A DNA stretch of 64,000 nucleotides from Tetrahymena thermophila SB210. Taxonomy: Eukaryota > Ciliophora > Oligohymenophorea > Hymenostomatida > Tetrahymenidae. A program made the position numbers and the translations under genes. Positions within the stretch are counted from its first letter, which is position 1; every line of letters begins with the position of its first letter. Shown in pieces: positions 1-11,756 of this stretch. The notes beneath the pieces were generated by a model, which worked only from the letters and a program-made list of their open reading frames with translations, did not search any database and was not told the DNA's origin. Where the stretch lies: contig NW_002476088.1 in the NCBI RefSeq assembly GCF_000189635.1, positions 1 through 64,000 of the forward strand, read 5' to 3'.

Positions 1-213
1 CAACCCCAACCCCAACCCCAACCCCAACCCCAACCCCAACCCCAACCCCAACCCCAACCCCAACCCCAACCCCAACCCCAACCCCAACCCCAACCCCAAC
101 CCCAACCCCAACCCCAACCCCAACCCCAACCCCAACCCCAACCCCAACCCCAACCCCAACCCCAACCCCAACCCCAACCCCAACCCCAACCCCAACCCCA
201 ACCCCAACCCCAA
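1..213. repeat. Telomere, C-strand (CCCCAA)n
   Basis: After an initial CAA there are 35 uninterrupted CCCCAA units with no variant repeat, ending abruptly at AT-rich unique DNA. This is the C-rich strand running 5' to 3' into the chromosome, so base 1 lies at or near the left end of a macronuclear chromosome. The pure C4A2 type is the one known from Tetrahymena and relatives; Paramecium mixes C4A2 with C3A3. The length shown may be limited by assembly. Confidence 0.98.
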
Positions 214-803
214 TTTTTATTTTTATTTATTTTGTATTAATAATATTGAAAATAATTGAAATTTTATAAAAATTTATAATTAATAAGTTTAATTATTGCA
301 TTTCATATGTTGTAAGATAATTAGGGTGTGTCTTCATCGAAAAAAACTAGCCTTTTTTTTAAAATAAGTAAGTCTCTTAAGCTATTTAAAGCATAAGAGA
401 ATTAGGTATAAGGATGATAATTTCTTTAATATAAAATATTACTCATTTTTTTACAAGTCATAGAAACAAATAAATTTTATATCATTTTCTGTAATCAAAA
501 TACTCTACCAAGCAAATATGTGCAAATTAAATTCCAAATTTTTCCTCAAACTTACAATTTTTTATAGGAAATTTAAAATTAATAAACTAATTGGTTTTAA
601 ATAAATATATTATATATTTATTAATTAAAAAAATAATTTGAATTCTAATAATATTTGTAAAAAAATTCATTGAAAAAATTATAAAAGCTAAAATATTAGT
701 AAATAATTTTAATACAATTATAAATAAATATTAATAAAAATATATACATAATATAATAAAATAAATATCAAAATTTTTTTAATTGAATTAGATTGGTTAT
801 TGA
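214..803. other. Subtelomeric AT-rich spacer
   Basis: Very AT-rich unique DNA between the telomere and the 3' end of the first gene. I see no coding frame, RNA gene or subtelomeric repeat array in it. Confidence 0.6.
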
Positions 804-2342
804 TCAATTTATTGAAGTAGAAAGTTCTGTGCTTACAGAAATATTTGAGTTGTTAACTTTTATTACTTTTAGTTTTGCTTGAGACACAAATTATTTATAA
901 AATCTAGGTGGATACTACAAAATGTAAAAGAATGAAAGAAAAGATATGAATATTAAAAATATTCCTGCTCCAAATTGGTACTCTGCTATTATATCAACTA
1001 GATTAATAACTGTATATTACTAAATAATTCCAATTATTGAATATGTAAAAGAAAATACACCTAGAAAAGTTCCTTTGACTTTATAAGGACATCCATATAG
1101 AATGAGCAAGTAAGCAAATAAGAAACAATTACCAAGTCCTGAACCAATTAAAAAAGACAAAAATAAAACTAAGTAGAAGGGTGTATTGTAAATATCATTA
1201 ATATTTGGATAGTCTAAATTAAATACACTAGTGTGATTTATAAAATTTAAAAGAATAAATGATGTGCTCAATATTAACCCATTTATAAGCATTACATATT
1301 TTATTTCACGAAGACTTCTTCTTTTCTTATCTATGTATATTCCAGTTAATAGAGATACAAGTAGTCCTAATACGCTGACAATATAAATTATTGAAGATTG
1401 GTAAAATATTTGTTAATCATACTACTCATCTTATAGTGTTGGTATATAAGCTCCATTATATTAACTAGGATCATTAGAGTAGAAAAATTTGACACCAGCG
1501 TAAATTTGATCTTGACAGAATGCTATTTATAAGCTAAGAAATATGAATATAACCAGCACACGTTTACTTCCTCTATTAAAGAAAGTAGAAAGAACTGATT
1601 TCAGTGGTGCTCTACTATATGAGATTCTCCAAAGTCTATCATACTTTGGATCTTCTTCTCTTTCAATTTATTTACCATGTCTATAAATTTTAATTACTTT
1701 AGGAATTGTATAAATTAAGATCAAAAGCTATACAATTAAAATAGAGCATACAATAGCGTATCGATAACTCCATTTAATTTTTTAAATGATAAAGAAAACA
1801 ATCACCTTAGGAATTATAATGCAGCAAATTAAATTTATTGAAAGAGTAAAAAATAAATTTGATTGTTTGTAAGAGAATCTCATTAGGAGAGTCATCGAAT
1901 TGTCTTAGTAAATACCATTAGAGATACCGTACATATAGAGATTCATTATATAGTAGTGATAATTAGGATGCGTCAAAAAGATAAGCTTAAAAATATTCTA
2001 CATAATCATGATAACACCTCCAAAATAATAAGTAAATGCTTAGCTTAAAAAATCTCTCATATAACCTAAAGCAATTGAAATTAGCAAGCCCTATAAGAGA
2101 GAGGAGTATAGGGATACATTACTATCTATGTACACTTGTGCATTTTAATTTGCTAGCACAATTTATTCTGCATTACGCTTGAAAAACTAATTAAAAAATT
2201 CAAACTCTAAAGAAAACATTAAGTTGGATATTATGAGCAAAAATCTTAACTAATTTTGATATTTTTTCAAGTAGTCACATCCTTTTTATCCTCTTATTGG
2301 TGGATTTAAATTGAGTTTTGTTTTACGCTTTATTTTCTACAT
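804..2342 (-). CDS. Major facilitator superfamily-like transporter
   Basis: Single-exon gene of 512 codons, ATG at 2342 and TGA at 806-804. The protein has about ten to twelve hydrophobic segments separated by short basic loops, with a longer charged loop in the middle (about residues 225-270). Two loops carry MFS motif-A-like signatures: GYMRDF after the second segment and GIYIDKKRRS in the second half, the usual mirrored positions in this superfamily. The length fits the family. The substrate cannot be told from the sequence. It is the first gene from the telomere, transcribed towards it. Family assignment rests on topology and these two motifs; a different polytopic transporter is possible. 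Confidence 0.7.
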
Positions 2343-4149
2343 AAAGGAAATATTATTTAATTAATTTATTTTTACATATTAAATTGCCTGTAATCCAAAT
2401 CTATGAGATTCTATCAATAATACCTCAGTAACTCTAATTTTTGTTAGCTATTTTTTTGATAGATCAAACTTCTATCAATAATTCCTAATTCTGAGACATC
2501 AAAAATATCAAAAAGTAATTCTTTTAAATTCCTTTATAAAAAACATAATTCAGTTAAAAAAGTAAGAAAATGCATTATTTTTCAATAAAACAATGTTATT
2601 TATCTATATAGCTCATGAAATAGCAACCGTATTTTCAAAAGCTTATTTGTAAAATTAGAAGTAAAATTAATTGAATTTTTATTTGTACTTGAGCTTTAGT
2701 TTACAATTCAATTATTTCAGTAATTAATTAAATAGTAAAAGGAAGAAGAAAAATTATGATTTTCCCTATTTTATTCTAAATTTATGATATTATATTCTTT
2801 TTTTGGAATACTGTAAATCTAATATTTTAAAATCAAATTATTGTAAGATTATTTGAAAAACTTAGGTATATCAACCAAATAAAAAATTGTATCAAAAAAA
2901 GTATCTTCTGTTATTATAATCTATTATTTTTGTAAGCTTAACTTGGTTTTCTTGATTCATCTACTTAAGTAAGACCCTCTTTTTTAAGTAAAATAAAAGT
3001 TATTGTACCTTTTTTTAAAAGTATAATGTAAAAAGATAACCAAAGCAGAAAAAAAAAATTAATTTAATTTTCATAATCAGCTTAAATATTAATCAAGGTA
3101 TTTAAAATATTTCTTGAATGATTTAAATTTCATAAGAGAAAAATAAGCCAAATAATCTATCTATTTATTTAAAAAGCAAAAAATAATCTTAAAACACAGA
3201 TCTGGTGAAATAGTTAAATAAGTTGTGGGGGATAATAACTACTAATTAATAAAACTTAACCTTAATCAGCTCATTTTGAAAATTTAACTCATTTAAAGGC
3301 ATAAATAAATATTATAAAGTTATTATTATTATTATTATTATTATAACTTAAAGAAAAAATAGTTTTTCAACAACAAACAAACATTCTCATTTTTTTTATT
3401 TAACAAGTAAATAAATTTTTTAACTTTAAAATGTTAATCCTTATAAAGATATAATGTTTGAAAGTTTATTGAAATAATAAAGACAATATTATTAAGTTAA
3501 ATAAAAAATATTTAAAATGTTAAATTATTCAAAATATAAGATAAAATTTTAATTAAACTAAGTTAAAACATTATTTATTATTTATAATATGAATCTATCT
3601 ATTTGATATTAGATAATATAATTATAAAAAAAGTAAATAAAATCACATAAAAAATAATTTAAATAAAAATTCTTTTTATATTTTACCAGCACAAACTGTT
3701 CAAAAGTTTATTTTGTTACTTTTGCAGACACTAATTGTTAAGAATAAGGTTCTCAAAATTCTAAGATTTTATTTATTATAATTTGAGGGTTCTTCTATTT
3801 CTTGGGATTCAAATCTGATTAATCAAATTTTGGATATGAAATATATATTTCTTAATAATTTTAAGATAATTGTATAAAGCTATTTTTTGTATATTTTGTT
3901 TTTCTAAATTATAATATGAGTGCCTGATTATGCCTAAAAGAAAAACTGATACCTTATAATTATAATATATTAATTTCTCATTTGTTAAAATATGAATTTA
4001 TTTGCAATTATTTTGAAGTTAATTTGATGAAAATTTCATATTATAATAAAGTGAGATTAAATTTTATATTGAAAAAAGATTCTAAAATGGTGGAATTGCT
4101 TAGTCTGAAGATAATTTACTCAATACTTTAAAAGTGTATTTTAATAATG
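2343..4149. other. Long AT-rich intergenic region
   Basis: Upstream flank of the MFS-like gene. It is low complexity, with a TTA/ATT triplet run at about 3318-3344. I found no convincing coding frame. Confidence 0.5.
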
Positions 4150-5185
4150 TATTTAAAAATCAAATTATTTAATCTTATGATTTTATTTTATTAGAAATAA
4201 CAGGATAAAACGATTTGCATACAGTTTGTTAAAGGTAAATTTAGTATAAATATCTATGGATCTACTAATTTATTTGAAGGAATTGCATATACTTTTAATG
4301 CTAAATTTGAAGTACCAGTAATTTCTATATCAATAGAAATGTATATTTTGAAATAATTTTTTAAATAAGAAGAAAATTATTTAATTTAATTAATATCAAA
4401 GGTATAAAACATAAAATTCATGGTTTAATCAATATTAGCTTCTTCAATTCTCAAATCAGCTACAATATAATTTAATCTAATAAAAATAAGATATAGCTGA
4501 TTTATATATGAAGTTACAAATGTATTACAAATCTCTCGAAATACTCTATATCTTGAAGATTAATTTTTCAAGAGCTAATTGTTACTAAGTAACCATTCAA
4601 AAATTTTCAGCAATTTTTAATTCTTTATTAATCAGACTCAAAGTTAAAAGCACTTAGCTAAGGAAAAATAAATTCAAAATAACTTGCATGAGGAGGTAAG
4701 AGAGAGATTGTCGTATTTGAAATCTTATTTGTGTAATAAAGTTTATCTAATTTCAATTCTTATGATTAATATTATGTAGAAGTACCAAAGTAGAACTTTT
4801 TCTGAACAAATTAAGTGGTCATGAAACTTTTATAAGATTTAACAAAAAAATTTCAAAAGTAAAATTTACATATTTTAAGTATCTTTTTCCATAAATAACT
4901 AAACCTAGAGTAATCATAGTTGATGAAAATGAAGTTAGACGAGCTGAAATTATATTCAAACTAAAATTCTATGAATCTTAATATCTTTTGTAATTTTTCT
5001 TGGTATTAATATTTTGCATTGCCTATTTGAAAATAGTTTATGTCTTTCTATTTAGTTATTTAGATTTCTTCTCAATATTAATATCACCAAATCCAATGTA
5101 TATATTTTTAAAGGTTTCCTTTATCATTTATTATTTTTAATTTTCAAAAATTTTTGAAATTTTCTCATCAACAAACTTAGAATGA
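4150..5185 (+). pseudogene. Possible gene remnant or unresolved multi-exon gene
   Basis: Three plus-strand stretches are open under the ciliate code but lie in different frames: about 4196-4500, 4501-4816 and 4768-5185. They contain non-AT-trivial residue runs such as GKFSINIYGS, EEVRERLSYLKSYLC and RVIIVDENEVRRAE. The last is followed by strongly hydrophobic segments. I could not join them with GT-AG introns into one reading frame and no clear start was found. It is either a decayed subtelomeric gene or a gene whose introns I did not solve. Family unknown. Confidence 0.3.
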
Positions 5186-6067
5186 AAAAAATAATATTTA
5201 TTATTTCCAGAAAATTTTTAATTATTTATATATTTCATATATATATGTGAAGAAAAATATACAATAATACTTTTATAAATCTTTTAAATACTTAAATAGA
5301 CCTGTTCTCCTTCATCCTAATAATAGAATATTAAAATCTTCTCTTAAGTTTATATCTTTAACTGTATAATCATTATTTTTAAATTTACTTTACATTATAT
5401 AATATGAAGATTATTAATAAAATTAAAAAGTTAATTTAAAGATGTACATTTTTAACATATTACCTTATTGATCTCTCATAATAAGACACTTATTTATTTA
5501 AAATAAAAAAATAGAAAATAATATTATTATTACTATTAATTACTATTATTCAAATTTAAATTAATGATATTTTGCTATAGCATATAAATTAATATCTGAG
5601 AAAGTTTTAGAAAATTGCAAAAGTATTTTTTTTAAATATTTTTTTGGGAATCTAATTTATTTACTTAAAAATATCTTTTTTAAGAGTTGATTTTTATTTT
5701 TGATAAAAATATTTAATTATTAATTTATATAAATTGATTTTTTTTAATTATGATTTTTTAATATTATTTTCTTAGATACTTTTTTTAAATTTTAAATATT
5801 TTAATGATTTTTTTTTTAATGGTGATATTAATTAATTTTGTAGTGATCATATTTAAAATAAACTTACTAATCTAAAAATTAGTCTTTATTTTATTTTTAG
5901 ATGATGAATAGATGGAATTAAAAATAGATAGGGATTATTTATTATAAAAATATCAATTAAGTTTGAATTTTTTTTAATTTAAAATTATTCAAAGAACAAT
6001 ATTTGCAATATGTGTGAATATGAATGTACATTTAAATTAAATTATTTTAGTTTTGTGTTTATTAAAC
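5186..6067. other. AT-rich intergenic region
   Basis: Poly-T rich, low-complexity DNA at the 3' side of the GDT1-like gene. Nothing recognisable. Confidence 0.5.
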
Positions 6068-7078
6068 TCAAATTGTAAATACAGTAATGATGCCATAAAT
6101 AATAAATAATATTCCTCCTGCTAAAGTTAAAGTTCTTTCAGAGAATTTTTCAGCTAACATTTTACCTCCTGTAATTGCAAGGTAAGAACATGCTGCATGC
6201 CCTAAAGCACACCCAATAAATACCTAAATAAAGTTAAAGGAAGCACTCATAGCTATTGTTGAAATCTATGAACGATCACCCCACTCTCCCAAAAAATTCT
6301 ATGTAAACGTTTGTGCAGCTACAAGTGTATTTGGAATAACTTGAGCATTCTTTTTATTTTACTTTTCTTGTGATTTAAGCAAACTCTATTACAATTGTTA
6401 AGTTTCTAAATCATTTTATTTTTCTTAATTTTCTTCCTCATTTTACTTTTCTGTGTCATTGTTTTCATCCTTATTGATATGTGCCTTTTAGTTTATTTTT
6501 TCTTCAAGTTCTTTAATATCATGCTCTATTTCTTCCTCTTCATCTTCTATTTTGTTAGTAATTGCTTCATATACAGCTTTACCACCAAAGCCAAAGAATA
6601 AAGCAGCTGCTACAATCTTTATGTAGCTTTCGTCAATAAAAGACAGAGAAGCAGTTCCTATAACACATGAGATAAGAGTCATCAAGAAAAGAGCCCCAAA
6701 ACTACCTATAAATACCCACTTTTTATCATACTTAGTAGCTAATATTGCGGTAACAATAAAAGTCTTGTCTCCTATTTCAGTTACTAAAATAGAAAGGAAG
6801 GATCCAAACAAAGCACCATGATCTCTTAATAGCTATAAATCATCATCAACTTCATCATCTTTATCTTTAGGTTTTTACTCATCTAACTAAAGACCGCTTT
6901 CTTTTTTTTCCACTTAAAAATTTTTGTGTTCTTATTTATCACTAGTAGAATTTTCAATAATTTAAACATATTTTTCTTCTTTGCTAGGAGATTACTGGAT
7001 CTCTTAAGTAAGCGTCTAGGGTAAACTTGCTAAAAAGAAGAATGTTAAAACTAAAATTAGCTATCTAGAGTACTTCAT
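6068..7078 (-). CDS. GDT1: GDT1/TMEM165 (UPF0016) family cation transporter
   Basis: Intronless gene of 336 codons, ATG at 7078, TGA at 6070-6068. The N terminus is a signal peptide or anchor (hydrophobic about residues 7-19), followed by a Q/E/D-rich linker. Two homologous blocks of membrane segments each open with the family's signature acidic motif: EIGDKT in the first and EWGDRS in the second. They are separated by an acidic, Q-rich loop. In yeast and animals this family moves Ca2+ and Mn2+ in exchange for H+ at the Golgi, supporting glycosylation enzymes; the same role in the secretory pathway is inferred here. Total length and the two-repeat layout fit the family well. It shares an upstream region with the divergent gene at 8151. 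Confidence 0.93.
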
Positions 7079-8150
7079 GAAATCAGCTTATTTTATAACT
7101 TTTTATTTGATTGAATGTTTAGTGTAAAAAATTATTGTATTTTATAATTATTAACAGACGTATTTAATGTAAAAAAGCTTAGACAAATAACAATTTATTT
7201 GTAAAGTATAATCTTTATATATTGGATTATGAAACCAAAAATAAATTTATTGACTAGAAAAGCACATAAAGAGTAATTTTTAAGTAGAATTGATTAAATC
7301 TTCTAAAAAAGTATAAAGTGAGTTTTTCTTTAAAATATTTTATATTGACTTCACTCAAATATTTAGATATTTTCTTAAAAATTTTGTATAAGTTTGTTTT
7401 AAATTTACATTTAAAACAAATCACGATCTGATAAATTCTATTTGGTTATACTTGCAATTATTTGATATTAAATTTTTACCTGAAAAAAATTTTCTTAATA
7501 TAACTAAACTCCAAAATACTTCTATGCTTTTTCCTTATTTGTTTAAATTACCCACATTCTCATTATTTTAAATTTCAATTAAATATAAAATTTGTTTCTA
7601 AAGTAAATTATTATGTCATTTTTCATATTGTTTCTAAATTTTGAGATTATCAAAACCATTAAAATCAAGTAAATTTGATAAAATCTAGCAGTTTACAATT
7701 AGCTTTTAATTTATTGGAAAAAAACTTATGACTGATAAATATATGACGAACGAAAATACAGAGATAAAAATAGTAGAGAACCTAAAATTAATTCAATAAT
7801 TTATTAATTTTATTTTATTGAATAACTACTAATTAATATTTTCAACTGGAATGAAAAAATTTTTATTTTTTAAAAACTTTTGCATAAATTTAAAGCTGAA
7901 CATTTTATCTTTCTTATTTTTATAAATTCATAATTTAAAATATTTTTATTAAAAATTATTTTTAATAGAAGCTCTTTCTAATTTAAAATGCTATCTAAAC
8001 CAATCATAAATTGTTGATTGAACAAAATATCAAATTTATTATTAAAATCAAAATTTTTAAAGCTGTTTTAGATCCTTTAATTAAAAAACTCTTTGATTAT
8101 AAATAAGAACTTTTTAGATATCTTCTTTTATAAGACAGAATATTTCGAAG
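7079..8150. promoter_or_regulatory. Divergent intergenic region
   Basis: Head-to-head spacer between the minus-strand GDT1-like gene and the plus-strand cysteine-rich gene, so it should hold both promoters. AT-rich; no specific element recognised. Confidence 0.4.
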
Positions 8151-11100
8151 ATGTTTTTCGCTAAAAAATTAGAAAAATAAAAGATATTAGCTTTTCTCAT
8201 TATTTTGTTCTTAAATTTACGATGCTTTTTAGGTGAAGCATTTTTATTATTAAGCCTTTCTAAAACATATTTTTATCAATTATTATTGTCATCATCGCAT
8301 CATTAACTATGATATTTTATTTCATTTTTTTAAATCAATCGACATTTTTGTATGACTAATTTAACTTTAAATGATTAAAAGGCTAGTTGAGTGTTAATAT
8401 AGCTAATGAATTATAATATACGATTTGTTCATAGTCACTTAGTACAAACATAAACTCGATTTACTGGGTTGCTAATAATAAAAATACTAATACTGTATAG
8501 ACAATTAACAATTGTATTTAAAGTTGTCCATCACAAAATTTTTAAATATTGGGTCTTTTTGACAATACAATCACCTTGTAAAGAATCTTAGGCACTCCTG
8601 AACCTCATTATTCTATCCAATTAGAGGTAAATTAACAGTTTAACTAACCGTTAAAATTATGAATAATTTATTTATTTATTAAATATGTTTAATTAGATAT
8701 CACTTGTTAATTGTTAAGGATGGTAATTGAATAATTACTTTAGTGTTTATGTTGATAATTAAATGGTACTATAATGGAATGTTGATTTATTATAAGCGAC
8801 ATTTATATTGAATGTTCCTCATAGCTCAAATTCTGTCAATATCATGATTTCTCAGAACTTCTAAAACGGAGGTTCTTATTAAATTGTAGATATACAAATT
8901 TCAAATCTATTTTTAATAAAATAGCTCTATGGGGAATTAAATCTTTTGTGGCTATTATGCAAACATGCATTTATGATTTGTAAACTAAGTAGTGTTTATG
9001 TCCGTAAAATTATATATCTTTGAATGGAGAATGTGTGAGCTGTTCTACTTATCCAGGTTTGTCGATTAATCCATCTACTTCGCTTTGTTAGGAGTAGTGT
9101 GGAGATGGTAAAAGAATTACTAATTAAAAGGAATGTGATGATGGTAATACAATAAGTGGTGATGGATGCAGCTCTAGTTGCAAAATAGAAGATGGATGGA
9201 AATGCAGTGGTGGTTCAGCTACATCTCCTGGTAAAAAAAATAAATTCTACATATAATACAGCAAAAATTTTTAATTTCAATAGATATCTGCTAGAACATT
9301 GCACCAATTATTATGACTTTGTCTTCTTAAAATGTTGATAACGGACCTATAATTACCATAACATTCAACAAAAATATTAGGATAGCCACAAGCTGGGAAG
9401 GTAATTTAAGTTAAAATTCATTTATAAATTTGAATTTATTGTTGGTTTTATAGATTCAACTCAAATGTAAATTAATGGTGCTTCAGATTATAAATTAAAC
9501 TATCCTACTGATTTGCAAGGAACTTCTTTCAATGTAACAATTACTTCGGAAACAAATATACTCAATGCGCAATTTCAGATTACAATACTTAAATCATAAA
9601 ATATTGTTGATGATATATCACAAACAAAAATTTACACTAAGGTTTAAACCTTGAAACTGCAAGATTTTAGTTATATTCCTTTTGAACAGCGTAAGTTTGC
9701 TGAAAATATATCGGAAGCTGCACATGGAGTATCATTGTAAATATTATTTTGACTTTACTTTATGATTAGCATTTTAAATTATTTAAAATAAAGAACAGTT
9801 ATTGCCTCTTTTATTCCACTTTTGTTGAGTGGCAATTTCTTTCTACTAGTGAATACTATAGAAATAACTGAAATGATATTTCATTACTAATTTATAGATG
9901 TGCGTTATCCATTCAATGTTAATAAGTTTTTTGCTGTTTTTAACAATTTTGAATTGCCTATGATTCCGAATATATTTGAATTTTTCTATGATGAATCAAT
10001 TAATATGCACGCACCAGAACGTTTAAAAGAAGTTAAAGTAAAATTTTAAAAAACACAACACAGAAATACATATTCATTATGCTTTTATACAAAAGTTAGA
10101 TAGTTTCTTCATGAGAAACTCTGGATAAGCATTTACATTATTTTTGCTTCTTGTAATAGTTCATACACTTTTAAAAATGTTAAGCTCTAAATACAATAAA
10201 ATAAACTGTTTAAAGAAACTCTGCCACGAGCTAAAAGAAAATAAATTTAATTACTCATTTTACTTTGATGTAATGACAGTAACATATCTTAACTTGGCAG
10301 TGAGTTCATTTATGCAGTTTTATGATACTAATGCTGAAACAACAATTCTTCTCATAAATTAAATATTATCTTATCTTACATTCGTAATTGTTTTATTTTG
10401 GCCATTTTTCATGGCATACTACATTTACGTTAGAAGAGACATAATTGGAGATGAAGAAGTATAAGAAAGAATGAGTTCTCTTTTAGAAGGTAACTTTTAA
10501 AGCTATTAAAAGATGTTAAATAAATTTTTTAAATAGGACTTAAAACAGATACTCTATTTAAGGCTATGTTTTAAATCTTAGTGTTTTGCAGAAAGATCTA
10601 CTTAGCATTTATTGTTAATTTTATGATTGCTGCTCCTCATATGCAAATGAATTTCTTGGGAATTTATAACATATTTTTAATTTTACTAAGACTAAAGTAT
10701 AGGCCTTAAAAATTGGTTTTTTAGGAATTGGTTAACATAATAACAGAAGTACTCTTGTTTGTTATGTAAGTTTGCATTTAATAACTCAGAGATGATGTAA
10801 ATTAAACAGAATATTAGAGAGTACAATTTGGGTGGGTAATTATAGGCTGTTCTTCAGTAATTATAGCTTTTCATGCTATCTTTCTAACATATGAAGTTTT
10901 GCACACAATAAAAAAGTATGTCAAAAAATGTAAGGAAAAAAGAGCTAAAAAAAAAGTTGCCCCAGTTAAAGAAAGTCATTCTACAACTTCTAAATAAAAG
11001 CTAAAACAAAATAATAACTTAATAAGTATAGAAAATCTAAATGATGAAATTAAACCTTCAATCGAAACAAAAGAAAACTTAGATAATCCTCCAAAAAGTA

Positions 11101-11440
11101 AATAAAATAAATATCATCAAATATTTTAATTATATTTTTTTATTATTTAGATAAAGATATTCAAATGAATTTACTTTTATAATCTGTGGATGATTTTAAT
11201 TTATTTGGTAAAGCTAGCCTCAATACTAACAGATAAACTAATGATCTTGCTTCAAATACTAATCGTAATTTAATAAGTAAAAACACAAGCAATCTAGATT
11301 ATGAACTTTAATCACAAAACATAACCCAGATTAACCTAGGTTCGATGACAAATAGAAATAGAACTAGAGTAGGATCTACTGTTGCTTTTTCAAAGACTGG
11401 TTCTTAATAAGTTATCCCACTAAACGATGGTTAGAACTGA
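8151..11440 (+). CDS. Cysteine-rich multi-pass surface protein, copy 1 (DUF4215-type repeat)
   Basis: Ten exons, 911 codons. Introns are 8233-8381, 8627-8696, 8872-8924, 9231-9283, 9401-9453, 9737-9769, 10021-10063, 10490-10536 and 11098-11150. ATG at 8151 starts a signal peptide (hydrophobic about residues 13-26). An ectodomain follows with paired cysteines and an ALWGIKSF motif. It leads into a myxococcal-type disulfide repeat (DUF4215), with the core CDDGNTISGDGCSSSCKIED ahead of a further Trp/Cys pair. After a beta-rich stretch come about six or seven membrane segments (from about residue 420), then a charged N/Q-rich cytoplasmic tail. Ciliates have large families of this architecture with unknown ligands. 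The next gene is a paralogue in the same orientation. Exon edges were chosen by frame and similarity to that paralogue; the 33- and 43-bp introns are the least certain. Confidence 0.85.
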
Positions 11441-11756
11441 TTTAGAATTAAAATAAAAAATCTTGTTCTATTAATATTAGCCAGAAAAAATATAGAAGTA
11501 TTTTTGGCTTGTTAATATTCTTTTTTAGAATTTAAAAAATTAAATACACTTTTTACTGATTAAATCAATTAATGTTGTATTTTAATTAATTAATATATTT
11601 GCATAAATATTAAATTGTTAAATTATTTGTTAATATATTCAAAAAAACAAATAAGCAAACAAACTATCAATAAATTAATATCTTTTCTTATAATAGTTTT
11701 TTTAACATAAATTGCATAATAAAGTTTAATTAGAAAATAAATAATTTATTTTTAAA
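11441..11756. other. Spacer between the two paralogues
   Basis: AT-rich, 316 bp, in tandem orientation. It should hold the 3' end of copy 1 and the promoter of copy 2. Confidence 0.5.

Noticed and set aside
1-213. Repeat array as CRISPR or satellite
   Set aside because: Six-base C4A2 units at a molecule end in a eukaryotic genome are telomeric; there are no spacers.
10144-10362. Short standalone plus-strand frame
   Set aside because: It is part of one exon of the 911-codon surface protein read with TAA as a stop.
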